Positions 33,127 to 43,273 of a DNA stretch of 64,000 nucleotides are shown in pieces. Source of the DNA: JBBCJR01 sp037190805 (GTDB taxonomy: Bacteria > Pseudomonadota > Alphaproteobacteria > Sphingomonadales > Sphingomonadaceae); NCBI GenBank assembly GCA_037190805.1, contig JBBCJR010000004.1:372001-436000 (forward strand). Direction: 5' to 3'. The position numbers were made by a program, and so were the translations under genes. Within the stretch, counting starts at the first letter, position 1, and each line of letters opens with the position of its first letter. A model generated the notes under the pieces. The model was not told the origin of the DNA. It saw nothing but the letters and a program-made list of their open reading frames with translations, and searched no databases.

Positions 33127-33494
33127 CAGAGGACCTCCGGCGCCAGGCTGTTGATCTTCATGTGCCCGGTCGAGCGCAGCTCGCGCACGACCGGGCCGAA
33201 GATACGGGTGCCGATCGGCTCCTCGTTCTTGTTGATCAGCACGGCGGCGTTGCCGTCGAAGCGGATCGTCGAGCCGTCGGGCCGGTGAATGTCCTTGGCG
33301 GTGCGCACGACCACCGCGCGGGGGACGTCGCCCTTCTTGACGCGACCCTTCGGCGCGGCTTCCTTCACCGAGACGACGATGATGTCACCGACGCCCGCGG
33401 TGCGGCGCTTCGAGCCACCGAGCACCTTGATGCACTGCACCCTCTTGGCGCCGCTGTTGTCGGCAACGTCGAGGTTCGTCTGCATCTGAATCAT
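33126..33494 (-). CDS. rplN: 50S ribosomal protein L14
   Basis: Interface protein that contacts 16S rRNA and the silencing factor RsfS. The 122-aa product begins MIQMQTNLDVADNSGAKRVQCIKVLGGSKRR and ends VVRELRSTGHMKINSLAPEVL; the KKGDVPRAVVVRTAK segment is also typical. The length equals the E. coli protein within a residue. It is first of the spc group here, 15 bases after rpsQ. Confidence 0.98.
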   Translation of the reverse strand: MIQMQTNLDVADNSGAKRVQCIKVLGGSKRRTAGVGDIIVVSVKEAAPKGRVKKGDVPRAVVVRTAKDIHRPDGSTIRFDGNAAVLINKNEEPIGTRIFGPVVRELRSTGHMKINSLAPEVL

Positions 33495-33509
33495 GGTTCA
33501 GACCTCCAA

Positions 33510-33770
33510 TCAGGCCGCGGCGGCCGGCGCTTCGGCGCCGACACGACCCACGACCGTCCACGTCTTCAGCTTCGAGATCGGCGCGCATTCCTCAATGCGT
33601 ACCGTCTCACCCTCACGAAACTGGTTGGTCTCGTCATGGGCGTGATACTTCTTCGACCGCTTGATGATCTTGCCGTAGAGCGGGTGCTTCACCCGCCGCT
33701 CGACCAGCACCACCACCGTCTTGTCGGTCTTGTCGGAAACGACAGTCCCGGTCAGCACGCGCTTGGGCAT
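33510..33770 (-). CDS. rpsQ: 30S ribosomal protein S17
   Basis: Early 16S-binding protein with an OB fold. The 86-aa product starts MPKRVLTGTVVSDKTDKTVVVLVERRVKHPLYGK and has KKYHAHDETNQFREGETVRIEECAPIS. A short Ala-rich tail (GAEAPAAAA) follows the usual end. It lies between rpmC and rplN as in the S10-spc junction. Confidence 0.97.
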   Translation of the reverse strand: MPKRVLTGTVVSDKTDKTVVVLVERRVKHPLYGKIIKRSKKYHAHDETNQFREGETVRIEECAPISKLKTWTVVGRVGAEAPAAAA

Positions 33771-33781
33771 GTCGTCCCTCC

Positions 33782-33997
33782 TCAGGCCTTGGCGGCGGCG
33801 GCCTTCGCCGCGCGCACCGTCTGCTGCGTCTTGACGCGGGCGATGGCGCGACGCACCTCGCGCACACGCGCCGGCTTTTCGAGCTGCCCGGTCGCGCTCT
33901 GAAAGCGCAGGTTGAACTGCTCGCGCTTCAGATCGCCGAGCTTGGTGCTCAGCTGGTCATCGGTCATGCCCACAAACTCTTCATTCGCCTTCGCCAT
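33782..33997 (-). CDS. rpmC: 50S ribosomal protein L29
   Basis: Tunnel-exit protein that helps trigger factor and SRP dock. The 71-aa helical-hairpin protein has MTDDQLSTKLGDLKREQFNLRFQSATGQLEKPARVREVRRAIARVKT, the full family core, with a short Ala/Lys tail. It follows rplP by three bases and precedes rpsQ by 11. Confidence 0.97.
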   Translation of the reverse strand: MAKANEEFVGMTDDQLSTKLGDLKREQFNLRFQSATGQLEKPARVREVRRAIARVKTQQTVRAAKAAAAKA

Positions 33998-34000
33998 GGC

Positions 34001-34432
34001 TCAACCCTCCAGATGGCTGGTGTCGCCAAGGCGGGCCACCATCTTGGTCTTGATCGGCAGTTTCGCCGCCGCCCGCTCGAACGCACCCTTGGCAACGAGG
34101 CCATCGACCCCGTCGAGCTCGAACAGGATCCGACCCGGCTTGACGCGCGCGGCCCAGAATTCCGGCGAGCCCTTGCCCGAGCCCATGCGGACTTCGGCCG
34201 GCTTCGACGACACCGGGACGTCGGGGAAGATGCGAATCCACAAACGCCCCTGACGCTTGATGTGGCGGGTGATCGCGCGGCGAGCCGCCTCGATCTGACG
34301 CGCGGTGATACGCTCAGGCGCCATGGCCTTCAGACCATAGCTGCCGAAATTGAGCGACGTGCCACCGGGCGCGTTGCCATGGATGCGGCCCTTGTGGGCC
34401 TTGCGGAACTTTGTGCGCTTTGGTTGCAGCAT
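34001..34432 (-). CDS. rplP: 50S ribosomal protein L16
   Basis: L16 organises the A-site region of the large subunit. The 143-aa product begins MLQPKRTKFRKAHKGRIHG and contains RITARQIEAARRAITRHIKRQGRLWIRIFPD and GSGKGSPEFWAARVKPGRILFE. All are conserved. It follows rpsC after a 65-base gap, wider than its neighbours, holding only a small GCCC/GGGC hairpin. Confidence 0.98.
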   Translation of the reverse strand: MLQPKRTKFRKAHKGRIHGNAPGGTSLNFGSYGLKAMAPERITARQIEAARRAITRHIKRQGRLWIRIFPDVPVSSKPAEVRMGSGKGSPEFWAARVKPGRILFELDGVDGLVAKGAFERAAAKLPIKTKMVARLGDTSHLEG

Positions 34433-34497
34433 TTCCTAATCGCCTTCTGACACCGATGATCGGTCGATCAAGCGACGTGCCGAAGCCCTTACGGGCC

Positions 34498-35193
34498 TCA
34501 ACGCGCCGGCCGAACCCCCGACGTCTGAGCTTCCACCATCAGCCGGTCCTGAGCCTGCGGATCATGGCCCAGAATCTCACCCTTGAAGATCCAGACCTTG
34601 ATGCCGCAAACGCCATAGGCGGTGTGCGCCTCGGCCTCGGCATAATCGACATTGGCGCGCAGCGTGTGCAGCGGCACCCGCCCCTCGCGATACCATTCGG
34701 TCCGCGCGATCTCGGCGCCGCCGAGACGACCCGCGCAGGTGATGCGGATACCCTCGGCGCCAAGACGCAGGGCCGACTGGACGGCACGCTTCATCGCGCG
34801 GCGGAACGCAACGCGGCGCTCCAGCTGATCCGCGACCGACTGACCGACCAGCTTGGCGTCGATCTCGGGCTTGCGGATCTCGACGATGTTCAGCGACACG
34901 TCCGAGCTCGTCATGGCGGCCAGCGTGCGACGCAGCTTTTCGATATCCGCGCCCTTCTTGCCGATGATCACACCGGGACGCGCGGCATAGACGCTGATGC
35001 GGCAGAGCTTCGCCGGACGCTCGATCACCACCCGCGAGATCGCCGCCTGCGGCAACGTCTTCATGATGTACTTGCGGATGTTGAGGTCTTCGAGCAGCAG
35101 CCGGCCATAGTCCTCGCCGTCCGCATACCAGCGGCTGTCCCAGGTCCGGTTGACCTGGAGCCGCATGCCGATGGGGTTCGATTTCTGACCCAT
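34498..35193 (-). CDS. rpsC: 30S ribosomal protein S3
   Basis: S3 lines the mRNA entry tunnel and takes part in helicase activity. The 231-aa product opens MGQKSNPIGMRLQVNRTWDSRWYADG and holds the KH domain with RPGVIIGKKGADIEKLR. The C-terminal part has GRLGGAEIARTEWYREGRVPLHTLRA and ends in a short unconserved tail. It starts three bases after rplV. Confidence 0.98.
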   Translation of the reverse strand: MGQKSNPIGMRLQVNRTWDSRWYADGEDYGRLLLEDLNIRKYIMKTLPQAAISRVVIERPAKLCRISVYAARPGVIIGKKGADIEKLRRTLAAMTSSDVSLNIVEIRKPEIDAKLVGQSVADQLERRVAFRRAMKRAVQSALRLGAEGIRITCAGRLGGAEIARTEWYREGRVPLHTLRANVDYAEAEAHTAYGVCGIKVWIFKGEILGHDPQAQDRLMVEAQTSGVRPAR

Positions 35194-35196
35194 GAT

Positions 35197-35574
35197 TTAC
35201 GCCTCTTCCTGCTCGCGCACGACGACGCGGATACGGCTGAACGGCTTTTCGATGCGGCTGGAGCGGCCCCGCGCGCGTGGCGTGAAGCGCTTCATGGTGA
35301 TCGACTTGCCAACGCTCGCTTCTTTGACGACCAGCTGGTCGACGTCGAGGTTGTGATTGTTCTCGGCATTGGCGACGGCGGACGCCAGCACCTTCGAAAC
35401 GTCGCGCGCCATCGCCTTCTTCGAGAAGGCGAGGATGTTGAGCGCGTCGCCGACCTTCTTGCCGCGGATCAGGCCCGCGACGAGATTCAGCTTATAGGCG
35501 CTGCCGCGAACCTGGGTCGCGACGGCCAGTGCTTCCTTCTCGTCGACGCGACGGGGGGCTGCCTGCTTCGACAT
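35197..35574 (-). CDS. rplV: 50S ribosomal protein L22
   Basis: L22 extends a beta-hairpin into the exit tunnel at the macrolide site. The 125-aa product shows VRGSAYKLNLVAGLIRGKKVGDALNIL, the ANAENNHNLDVDQLVV segment, and the hairpin-end MKRFTPRARGRSSRIEKPFSRIRVVV. The hairpin has its normal length with no macrolide-resistance deletion. Its first base overlaps the rpsS stop. Confidence 0.98.
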   Translation of the reverse strand: MSKQAAPRRVDEKEALAVATQVRGSAYKLNLVAGLIRGKKVGDALNILAFSKKAMARDVSKVLASAVANAENNHNLDVDQLVVKEASVGKSITMKRFTPRARGRSSRIEKPFSRIRVVVREQEEA

Positions 35575-35849
35575 CAGCGCTTACCCTTCTTGTCGGCGGC
35601 GTGGCCGGGGAACGTGCGCGTCGGCGCGAATTCGCCCAGCTTGTGGCCAACCATGTCCTCGTTGACGGACACCGGAATGAATTTCCGGCCGTTATAGACG
35701 TTGAACGTCAGCCCGACGAACTGTGGCAGGATGGTGGAACGACGCGACCAGGTCTTGATCGGGGCGCGACCACCGCTGTCCTGCGCCGTCTCCGCCTTCT
35801 TCAGCAGGCTGAGCTCGACGAACGGACCTTTCCAGACGGAACGGGCCAT
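35574..35849 (-). CDS. rpsS: 30S ribosomal protein S19
   Basis: S19 pairs with S13 in the head. The 91-aa product reads MARSVWKGPFVELSLLKKAE and contains IKTWSRRSTILPQFVGLTFNVYNGRKFIPVSV and MVGHKLGEFAPTRTFPGHAADKK. Length and motifs are standard. It lies three bases after rplB and overlaps rplV by one. Confidence 0.98.
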   Translation of the reverse strand: MARSVWKGPFVELSLLKKAETAQDSGGRAPIKTWSRRSTILPQFVGLTFNVYNGRKFIPVSVNEDMVGHKLGEFAPTRTFPGHAADKKGKR

Positions 35850-35852
35850 GGC

Positions 35853-36689
35853 TTACCTCTTCTTCTTCGCGTGACGCGACCGGATGATCATCTTGTCCGT
35901 CGCCTTGTTGCTGCGGGTCTTGGCCCCCTTGGTCGGCTTGCCCCACGGCGTCACCGGATGACGGCCGCCGGAGGTCCGGCCTTCACCACCGCCATGCGGG
36001 TGGTCGACCGGGTTCTTGGCGACACCGCGGGTCAGCGGGCGCTTGCCCAGCCAGCGCGTGCGGCCGGCCTTGCCAAGATTCTGGTTCGAATTGTCAGGGT
36101 TCGAGACCGCACCGACCGTCGCCATGCAGTCCGCACGGACATAACGCTGCTCGCCCGAATTGAGGCGAACCACAACCAGCGCGCGATCGCGGCCCACCAC
36201 CTGCACATAGGTGCCGGCGGCGCGGGCGATCTGGCCACCTTTCAGCGGCTTCATCTCGACGTTGTGGACGATGGTGCCGACCGGAACCTGCCCGATCTCC
36301 ATCGCATTACCCGGCTTCACGTCGGTCTTCTTGCCGGCCACCACACTGTCGCCGACACCCAGACGCTGCGGCGCCAGGATGTAGGACAGTTCACCATCCT
36401 GATACTTGATCAGGGCGATGAACGCCGACCGGTTGGGATCATACTCGATCCGCTCCACGGTCGCCGGCTGATCCCACTTGCGGCGCTTGAAATCGACGAT
36501 CCGATAACGCTGCTTGTGGCCACCCGCGATACCGCGTGCGGTCGCGTGACCCTGATTGTTGCGACCGCCCGACTTGTGCTTACCTTCGGTCAGCGCCTTG
36601 ACGGGCTTGCCCTTCCACAGGCTCGACCGATCGATGAGGATCAGACCGCGCGTGCCGGGCGTGACGGGATTATAATGCTTCAGTGCCAT
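35853..36689 (-). CDS. rplB: 50S ribosomal protein L2
   Basis: L2 is needed for subunit joining and peptidyl-transfer centre assembly. The 278-aa product has GRNNQGHATARGIAGGHKQRYRIVDFKR, the DRSAFIALIKYQDGE core, and the catalytic-region loop GGVAKNPVDHPHGGGEGRTSGGRHPVTPWGKPTKG with the conserved His in HPHGGGEG. It follows rplW by four bases. Confidence 0.98.
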   Translation of the reverse strand: MALKHYNPVTPGTRGLILIDRSSLWKGKPVKALTEGKHKSGGRNNQGHATARGIAGGHKQRYRIVDFKRRKWDQPATVERIEYDPNRSAFIALIKYQDGELSYILAPQRLGVGDSVVAGKKTDVKPGNAMEIGQVPVGTIVHNVEMKPLKGGQIARAAGTYVQVVGRDRALVVVRLNSGEQRYVRADCMATVGAVSNPDNSNQNLGKAGRTRWLGKRPLTRGVAKNPVDHPHGGGEGRTSGGRHPVTPWGKPTKGAKTRSNKATDKMIIRSRHAKKKR

Positions 36690-36693
36690 CGGA

Positions 36694-37011
36694 TCAGATC
36701 CCCGTGGTCACGTCGATGCTCTGGCCATCGGCCAGGGTGACGATCGCCTTCTTGAAGTCCGAGCGGCGATAGGGCTTGCCCTTCCAGCGCTTGGTCTTGC
36801 CTTTGGCGGTGATGGTGTTGACGCCCGTCACCGTGACCGAGAACAGCGCCTCGACGGCGGCCTTGATCTGCGGCTTGGTGGCGTCGCCGGCGACCTTGAA
36901 CACGACCGCGTTGTGCTCGGAGAGCAGGGTCGACTTCTCGGTGATGTGCGGAGCCAGGACAACGTCGTAATGACGCACGTCCACGGCGGCCGCTGCTTCC
37001 TTCTTAGCCAT
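36694..37011 (-). CDS. rplW: 50S ribosomal protein L23
   Basis: L23 docks trigger factor and SRP at the tunnel exit. The 105-aa product has HYDVVLAPHITEKSTLLSEHNAVVFKVAGDATKPQIKAAVEALFSV and KGKTKRWKGKPYRRSDFKKAIVTL. An extra short N-terminus (MAKKEAAAAVDVR) precedes the core. It overlaps the 3' end of rplD by eight bases. Confidence 0.98.
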   Translation of the reverse strand: MAKKEAAAAVDVRHYDVVLAPHITEKSTLLSEHNAVVFKVAGDATKPQIKAAVEALFSVTVTGVNTITAKGKTKRWKGKPYRRSDFKKAIVTLADGQSIDVTTGI

Positions 37012-37630
37012 TGAACCGCGCCTCCAGCTTCTCGACCGCGGCGCGGGTCAGCACCAGTGTCTCATGCTTCAGAATGTCATAGACGTTGGCGCCGATCGCC
37101 GGCAGCACGTTGACGTGCGGCAGGTTCGAGGAGGCACGAGCGAAGTTTTCCGCAACCTGCTCACCGTCGATCACCAGAGCCGTCTTGCCAAAGCCGAGCT
37201 TGCCGAACTGGGTCGCCAGCGCCTTTGTCTTGGCCGCGCCACCGTCCAGCGTATCGAGGACGATCAGCGACCCGGCCTTAGCTTTTGCCGACAGTGCCAT
37301 CTTCAGGCCCAGCTGGCGAACCTTCTTGTTCAGCGAGATGTTGAACTCGCGAACACGCGGGCCATGCGCCTTGCCGCCGCCGATAAACACAGGAGCCTTG
37401 CGATCGCCGTGACGGGCGGTACCGCCGCCCTTCTGGCGACCGAACTTCTTGCCAGTGCGGGCGACATCCGAGCGCTCACGAGCCGCGCGGGCGATACCGC
37501 GACGGTTATAGAGCTGCCAGGTGACGACGCGATGCAGGATGTCGGCGCGGGGTTCGATAGCGAACACCTCGTCGCTCACCTCGATGTCGCCGGCCGCCTT
37601 GGCCTCCAGGGTCTGGACCTTGAGTTTCAT
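37004..37630 (-). CDS. rplD: 50S ribosomal protein L4
   Basis: L4 shapes the exit tunnel; in E. coli it also autoregulates the S10 operon by attenuation. The 208-aa product has the tunnel loop YNRRGIARAARERSDVARTGKKFGRQKGGGTARHGDRKAPVFIGGGKAHGP and ENFARASSNLPHVNVLPAIGANVYDILKHE. The gene follows rplC by five bases. An attenuator-like structure before rplC in this window would be a candidate target if L4 regulates here. Confidence 0.98.
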   Translation of the reverse strand: MKLKVQTLEAKAAGDIEVSDEVFAIEPRADILHRVVTWQLYNRRGIARAARERSDVARTGKKFGRQKGGGTARHGDRKAPVFIGGGKAHGPRVREFNISLNKKVRQLGLKMALSAKAKAGSLIVLDTLDGGAAKTKALATQFGKLGFGKTALVIDGEQVAENFARASSNLPHVNVLPAIGANVYDILKHETLVLTRAAVEKLEARFNG

Positions 37631-37635
37631 ATTGC

Positions 37636-38385
37636 TCAGCCCTCCTGGCCTTCAGTGGCCTCGGGCGCCGCCTCGGCGGGCGCATCCTGAGCCGGAGCAT
37701 TGGAATTGGCGGCGGCGCGCAGGCCGGCCGGATAAGGCGCAGCGTCCGGACGCGAAATCTTGGCCGCGTCACGAACGATCAGCCACGCGCCCTTATGACC
37801 GGGAACCGAGCCGCGCACGAACAGCAGGCCGCGCTCGATATCCGTACCGACGATCTCAAGATTCTGCTGGGTGCGGCGACGGTCGCCCATGTGGCCCGCC
37901 ATCTTCTTGTTCTTGAAGACCTTACCCGGATCCTGGCGCTGACCGGTCGAACCGTGCGAGCGGTGCGACACCGAAACACCGTGCGTGGCCCGCAGACCAC
38001 CGAAGCCCCAGCGCTTCATGGCGCCGGCGAAGCCCTTGCCCTGCGTGTTGCCGGTGACGTCGACCATTTGACCGGCGACAAAGTGATCGGCCGACAACTC
38101 CGAACCGACGTCGAGGAGTGCATCCTCGGCGACCCGGAATTCGACCAGGCGCGCCTTCGGCTCCACCTCGGCCTTGCCGAAATGGCCCCGTTCGGGCTTG
38201 CTCAGATTTTTCGCCTTCGCCGAGCCAGCGCCCAGCTGCAGAGCTACATAGCCGTCGCGATCGGCCGTCTTCTGCGCGACAACCTGGCAGCCTTCCAGCG
38301 CCAGGACCGTCACGGGAACGTGGACGCCCGCGTCATCAAACACGCGCGTCATCCCCATTTTCTTCGCGATCACGCCGGTGCGCAT
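37636..38385 (-). CDS. rplC: 50S ribosomal protein L3
   Basis: L3 initiates large-subunit assembly and reaches the peptidyl-transferase centre. The 249-aa product begins MRTGVIAKKMGMTRVFDD and has the loop GKGFAGAMKRWGFGGLRATHGVSVSHRSHGSTGQRQDPGKVFKNKKMAGHMG; the methylated Gln site of E. coli lies in STGQRQDPG. About 35 residues rich in Ala, Pro and Glu extend the C-terminus, as in other Alphaproteobacteria. It lies 198 bases from rpsJ, an unusually wide gap inside this operon. Confidence 0.97.
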   Translation of the reverse strand: MRTGVIAKKMGMTRVFDDAGVHVPVTVLALEGCQVVAQKTADRDGYVALQLGAGSAKAKNLSKPERGHFGKAEVEPKARLVEFRVAEDALLDVGSELSADHFVAGQMVDVTGNTQGKGFAGAMKRWGFGGLRATHGVSVSHRSHGSTGQRQDPGKVFKNKKMAGHMGDRRRTQQNLEIVGTDIERGLLFVRGSVPGHKGAWLIVRDAAKISRPDAAPYPAGLRAAANSNAPAQDAPAEAAPEATEGQEG

Positions 38386-38406
38386 GATCAGTCACTCCCT
38401 TCAGAG

Positions 38407-38423
38407 GCCCGCATCCTGCGGGC
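38407..38423 (-). promoter_or_regulatory. Hairpin in the rplC leader
   Basis: A perfect 7-bp stem (38407-38413 with 38417-38423) with a three-base loop, 22 bases before the rplC start. A run of six T (38435-38430 on the transcribed strand) precedes it. Together with the larger hairpin at 38491-38539 it makes the rpsJ-rplC gap a plausible leader-like control region. Confidence 0.5.
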
Positions 38424-38481
38424 TTGACCAAAAAACGAGCCAGCCAACCGCGTATTTCCGCGATTGGCGTGGCAGCCCAGT

Positions 38482-38539
38482 GAAATAAAAGTCGCCCCGT
38501 CCGGGCAATCATGCCGCAAAAGCGGCATGGAACGGGGGA
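38482..38539 (-). terminator. Attenuator or terminator between rpsJ and rplC
   Basis: On the minus strand a nested hairpin (inner perfect 8-bp stem 38510-38517 with 38522-38529 and an AAAA/TTTT loop; outer stem 38495-38500 with 38532-38537, extended by GTC/GAC at 38491-38493 and 38539-38537 with a one-base offset) is followed by TTTTATTT (38490-38483). This has the form of an intrinsic terminator inside what is normally one operon, so it probably acts as a partial or regulated attenuator. Confidence 0.66.
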
Positions 38540-38583
38540 CTCGGACCACGGACGAATCCGCGCGGTATCCCTTGGCCAGCCTC

Positions 38584-38895
38584 TTAGGCCAGCTTGATCT
38601 CTACGTCCACCCCTGCCGACAGATCGAGCTTCATAAGCGCATCGACGGTCTGCGGCGTCGGCTGGATAATATCGAGAAGGCGCTTGTAGGTGCGCACTTC
38701 AAATTGTTCGCGGCTTTTCTTGTCGACGTGCGGCGAGCGGTTCACGGTGAACTTCTCGATCCGCGTCGGCAGCGGAATGGGACCACGGATCAAGGCGCCC
38801 GTGCGCTTCGCCGTGTCGGCGATCTCGCCTGTCGCCTGGTCGAGGACCCTGTGGTCGAACGCCTTCAGGCGAATGCGAATGTTCTGCGTTTCCAT
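38584..38895 (-). CDS. rpsJ: 30S ribosomal protein S10
   Basis: S10 (NusE) is both a ribosomal protein and a transcription antitermination factor. The 103-aa product has IRIRLKAFDHRVLDQATGEIADTAKRTGALIRGPIPLPTRIEKFTVNRSPHVDKKSREQFEVRTYKRLLDI, all standard. Terminator-like hairpins lie on both sides: 38961-39000 after tuf and 38482-38539 before rplC. It may therefore be controlled apart from the genes around it. I saw no clear promoter in the 117 bases upstream. Confidence 0.98.
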   Translation of the reverse strand: METQNIRIRLKAFDHRVLDQATGEIADTAKRTGALIRGPIPLPTRIEKFTVNRSPHVDKKSREQFEVRTYKRLLDIIQPTPQTVDALMKLDLSAGVDVEIKLA

Positions 38896-38960
38896 CGCTA
38901 CCTAATCACCAACAAGAAGAAAGAGCCAATGCCGGCATCCGGAGATACCGGCCTTTACAC

Positions 38961-39000
38961 GAAAACAGGGCCGCCCGGAACCTCGCGGAACCGGGCGGCC
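38961..39000 (-). terminator. Terminator after tuf
   Basis: A perfect 10-bp GC-only stem (38969-38978 with 38991-39000) with further pairing in the loop, followed on the minus strand by TGTTTTC. It lies 13 bases past the tuf stop and before rpsJ, dividing the str genes from the S10 genes. Confidence 0.8.
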
Positions 39001-39012
39001 GATGGGTCTATA

Positions 39013-40203
39013 TTACTTCGCGATCTTGCCGACAACCCCGGCGCCGACCGTACGACCGCCTTCGCGGATCGCGAAGCGCAGGCCCGGATCCATGGCGATC
39101 GGCGCGATCAGCTTGATGGCCAGGGTAACGTTGTCGCCCGGCATCACCATCTCGGTGCCTTCCGGCAGCGTGACTTCGCCGGTAACGTCGGTGGTGCGGA
39201 AGTAGAACTGCGGACGATAGTTGGCGAAGAACGGCGTGTGACGGCCACCCTCGTCCTTCGACAGCACATACACTTCGGCCGAAAATTCGGTGTGCGGGGT
39301 GATCGAGCCGGGCTTGGCCAGAACCTGGCCACGCTCGACTTCCTCACGGCCAACGCCGCGAATCAGCGCGCCGATATTGTCGCCAGCCTGGCCCTGGTCG
39401 AGCAGCTTGCGGAACATCTCGACACCGGTGACGGTCGTCTTCCGGGTGTCCTTGATGCCGACGATCTCGACTTCTTCGCCAACCTTGACGATGCCGGTCT
39501 CGACGCGGCCGGTGACGACGGTGCCACGACCCGAGATCGAGAACACGTCCTCGATCGGCATCAGGAAGGTCTTGTCGAGCGGGCGCTCCGGGGTCGGAAT
39601 GAACGAGTCAACTGCCTGCATCAGCTTCAGGACGGCGTCGTGGCCGATCTCGGGGGTCTTGCCCTCGAGGGCGGCAACAGCCGAACCCGCGATAATGGGG
39701 ATGTTGTCACCGTCGAAGTCATACTTCGACAGCAGTTCACGGACTTCCAGTTCGACCAGCTCGAGAATCTCGGGATCGTCCACCAGGTCGACCTTGTTCA
39801 GGAACACGACGAGCTGCGGCACGCCGACCTGACGGGCGAGCAGGATGTGCTCACGGGTCTGCGGCATCGGGCCGTCAGTGGCCGACACGACCAGGATCGC
39901 GCCGTCCATCTGCGCGGCGCCGGTGATCATGTTCTTCACATAATCGGCGTGGCCGGGGCAGTCGACGTGCGCATAGTGACGATCGGCGGTCTCGTACTCG
40001 ACGTGCGCGGTCGAGATGGTGATGCCGCGCTCGCGCTCTTCAGGCGCCTTGTCGATATTGGCATAGTCGACGAAGGTCGCGCCGCCGGTCTCGGCGAGCA
40101 CCTTGGTGATCGCTGCCGTCAGCGAGGTCTTGCCATGGTCGACGTGACCGATGGTGCCGATGTTGACGTGCGGCTTGTTGCGCTCGAATTTAGCCTTGGC
40201 CAT
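39013..40203 (-). CDS. tuf: Elongation factor Tu
   Basis: Delivers aminoacyl-tRNA to the A site. The 396-aa GTPase has P-loop GHVDHGKT (19-26), switch I RGITIS, switch II DCPGHADYVKNMI, NKVD for guanine specificity, and the C-terminal domain with GGRTVGAGVV. Fifth in the str order behind rpsL-rpsG-fusA, it follows fusA by 43 bases and ends at a strong terminator. Whether a second tuf exists elsewhere, as is common in Proteobacteria, cannot be seen. Confidence 0.99.
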   Translation of the reverse strand: MAKAKFERNKPHVNIGTIGHVDHGKTSLTAAITKVLAETGGATFVDYANIDKAPEERERGITISTAHVEYETADRHYAHVDCPGHADYVKNMITGAAQMDGAILVVSATDGPMPQTREHILLARQVGVPQLVVFLNKVDLVDDPEILELVELEVRELLSKYDFDGDNIPIIAGSAVAALEGKTPEIGHDAVLKLMQAVDSFIPTPERPLDKTFLMPIEDVFSISGRGTVVTGRVETGIVKVGEEVEIVGIKDTRKTTVTGVEMFRKLLDQGQAGDNIGALIRGVGREEVERGQVLAKPGSITPHTEFSAEVYVLSKDEGGRHTPFFANYRPQFYFRTTDVTGEVTLPEGTEMVMPGDNVTLAIKLIAPIAMDPGLRFAIREGGRTVGAGVVGKIAK

Positions 40204-40246
40204 GTGACTAACCCTCGTTCTTTCCTAGCTGTCGTTACCGCTCGCC

Positions 40247-42319
<2,073 letters not shown>

Positions 42320-42358
42320 GATCTTAACTCCGTGCGCCGGCTGTCCGGCGCCTTTGAA

Positions 42359-42829
42359 TTACCAGCGGTAGTGCGAGAAGGCGCGGTTGGCTTCGGCCAT
42401 CCGGTGCGTGTCTTCCCGCTTCTTCACGGCCGAGCCGCGGTTGTTCGCAGCATCCAGCAGCTCGCCCGACAGGCGCGCCGACATGGTGTTTTCCGACCGC
42501 GACCGAGCGGCGGTGATCAGCCAGCGAATGGCCAGCGCCTGAGCGCGCTCGGGACGCACCTCGACCGGAACCTGGTAGGTCGCGCCACCAACGCGGCGGC
42601 TGCGGACCTCGATGCCCGGCTTCACATTGGCGAGCGCATCGTGGAACACGCTCAGCGGCTCGCGCTTGGCGCGGGCTTCCACCGTCTCGAAGGCACCATA
42701 GACAATGCCTTCTGCAACCGACTTCTTACCCTGCTCCATGACCGAGTTCATGAACTTGGACAGGACCACATCCCCGAATTTCGGGTCGGGCAGGATTTCG
42801 CGCTTCTCGGGACGACGACGACGAGCCAT
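42359..42829 (-). CDS. rpsG: 30S ribosomal protein S7
   Basis: Head-assembly protein that contacts the E-site tRNA; in E. coli it represses the str operon. The 156-aa product begins MARRRRPEKREILPDPKFGDVVLSKFMNSVM and contains GGATYQVPVEVRPERAQALAIRWLITAARSRSENTMSARLSGELLDA and the basic KKREDTHRMAEANRAFSHYRW. It lies 12 bases after rpsL, so an E. coli-type S7 site in the intergenic space is unlikely. Confidence 0.98.
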   Translation of the reverse strand: MARRRRPEKREILPDPKFGDVVLSKFMNSVMEQGKKSVAEGIVYGAFETVEARAKREPLSVFHDALANVKPGIEVRSRRVGGATYQVPVEVRPERAQALAIRWLITAARSRSENTMSARLSGELLDAANNRGSAVKKREDTHRMAEANRAFSHYRW

Positions 42830-42841
42830 TGATCTTTTTCC

Positions 42842-43213
42842 TTACTTCGGACGCTTGGCGCCGTACTTCGAACGGCTCTGCTTGCGGTCCTTGACGCCCT
42901 GGGTGTCGAGGACACCGCGCAGGATGTGATAGCGAACACCGGGAAGATCGCGAACGCGGCCGCCACGGATCAGGACCACCGAGTGCTCCTGGAGGTTGTG
43001 GCCTTCGCCCGGGATGTAGCTGATGACTTCGCGCTGGTTCGTCAGGCGCACCTTGGCGACCTTGCGAAGCGCCGAGTTCGGCTTCTTCGGAGTCGTGGTG
43101 TAAACGCGCGTGCAGACGCCCCGCTTCTGCGGGTTGGCTTCCATCGCCGGAACCTTGGACCGTTCCTTCTGCGGTTCGCGGCCCTTGCGGACCAACTGGT
43201 TGATCGTCGGCAT
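42842..43213 (-). CDS. rpsL: 30S ribosomal protein S12, with Arg88
   Basis: S12 sits at the decoding site. The 123-aa product starts MPTINQLVRKGREPQKERSK at ATG 43213; the frame is open to 43378, but those codons are unconserved leader. Decoding residues TPKKPNS (Lys43) and GEGHNLQEHSVV are intact. At position 88 the usual Lys is Arg (codon CGC, segment GGRVRDLPG). K88R is a classic streptomycin-resistance change in E. coli and Mycobacterium tuberculosis, so intrinsic streptomycin tolerance is predicted. First gene of the str operon with a 180-base leader behind a strong promoter. Confidence 0.97.
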   Translation of the reverse strand: MPTINQLVRKGREPQKERSKVPAMEANPQKRGVCTRVYTTTPKKPNSALRKVAKVRLTNQREVISYIPGEGHNLQEHSVVLIRGGRVRDLPGVRYHILRGVLDTQGVKDRKQSRSKYGAKRPK

Positions 43214-43273
43214 GAACGCCCTTTTCCCAATATCATGCAGCCGGACCGCATTTGCGGCAAAAAGCGCGATAGT

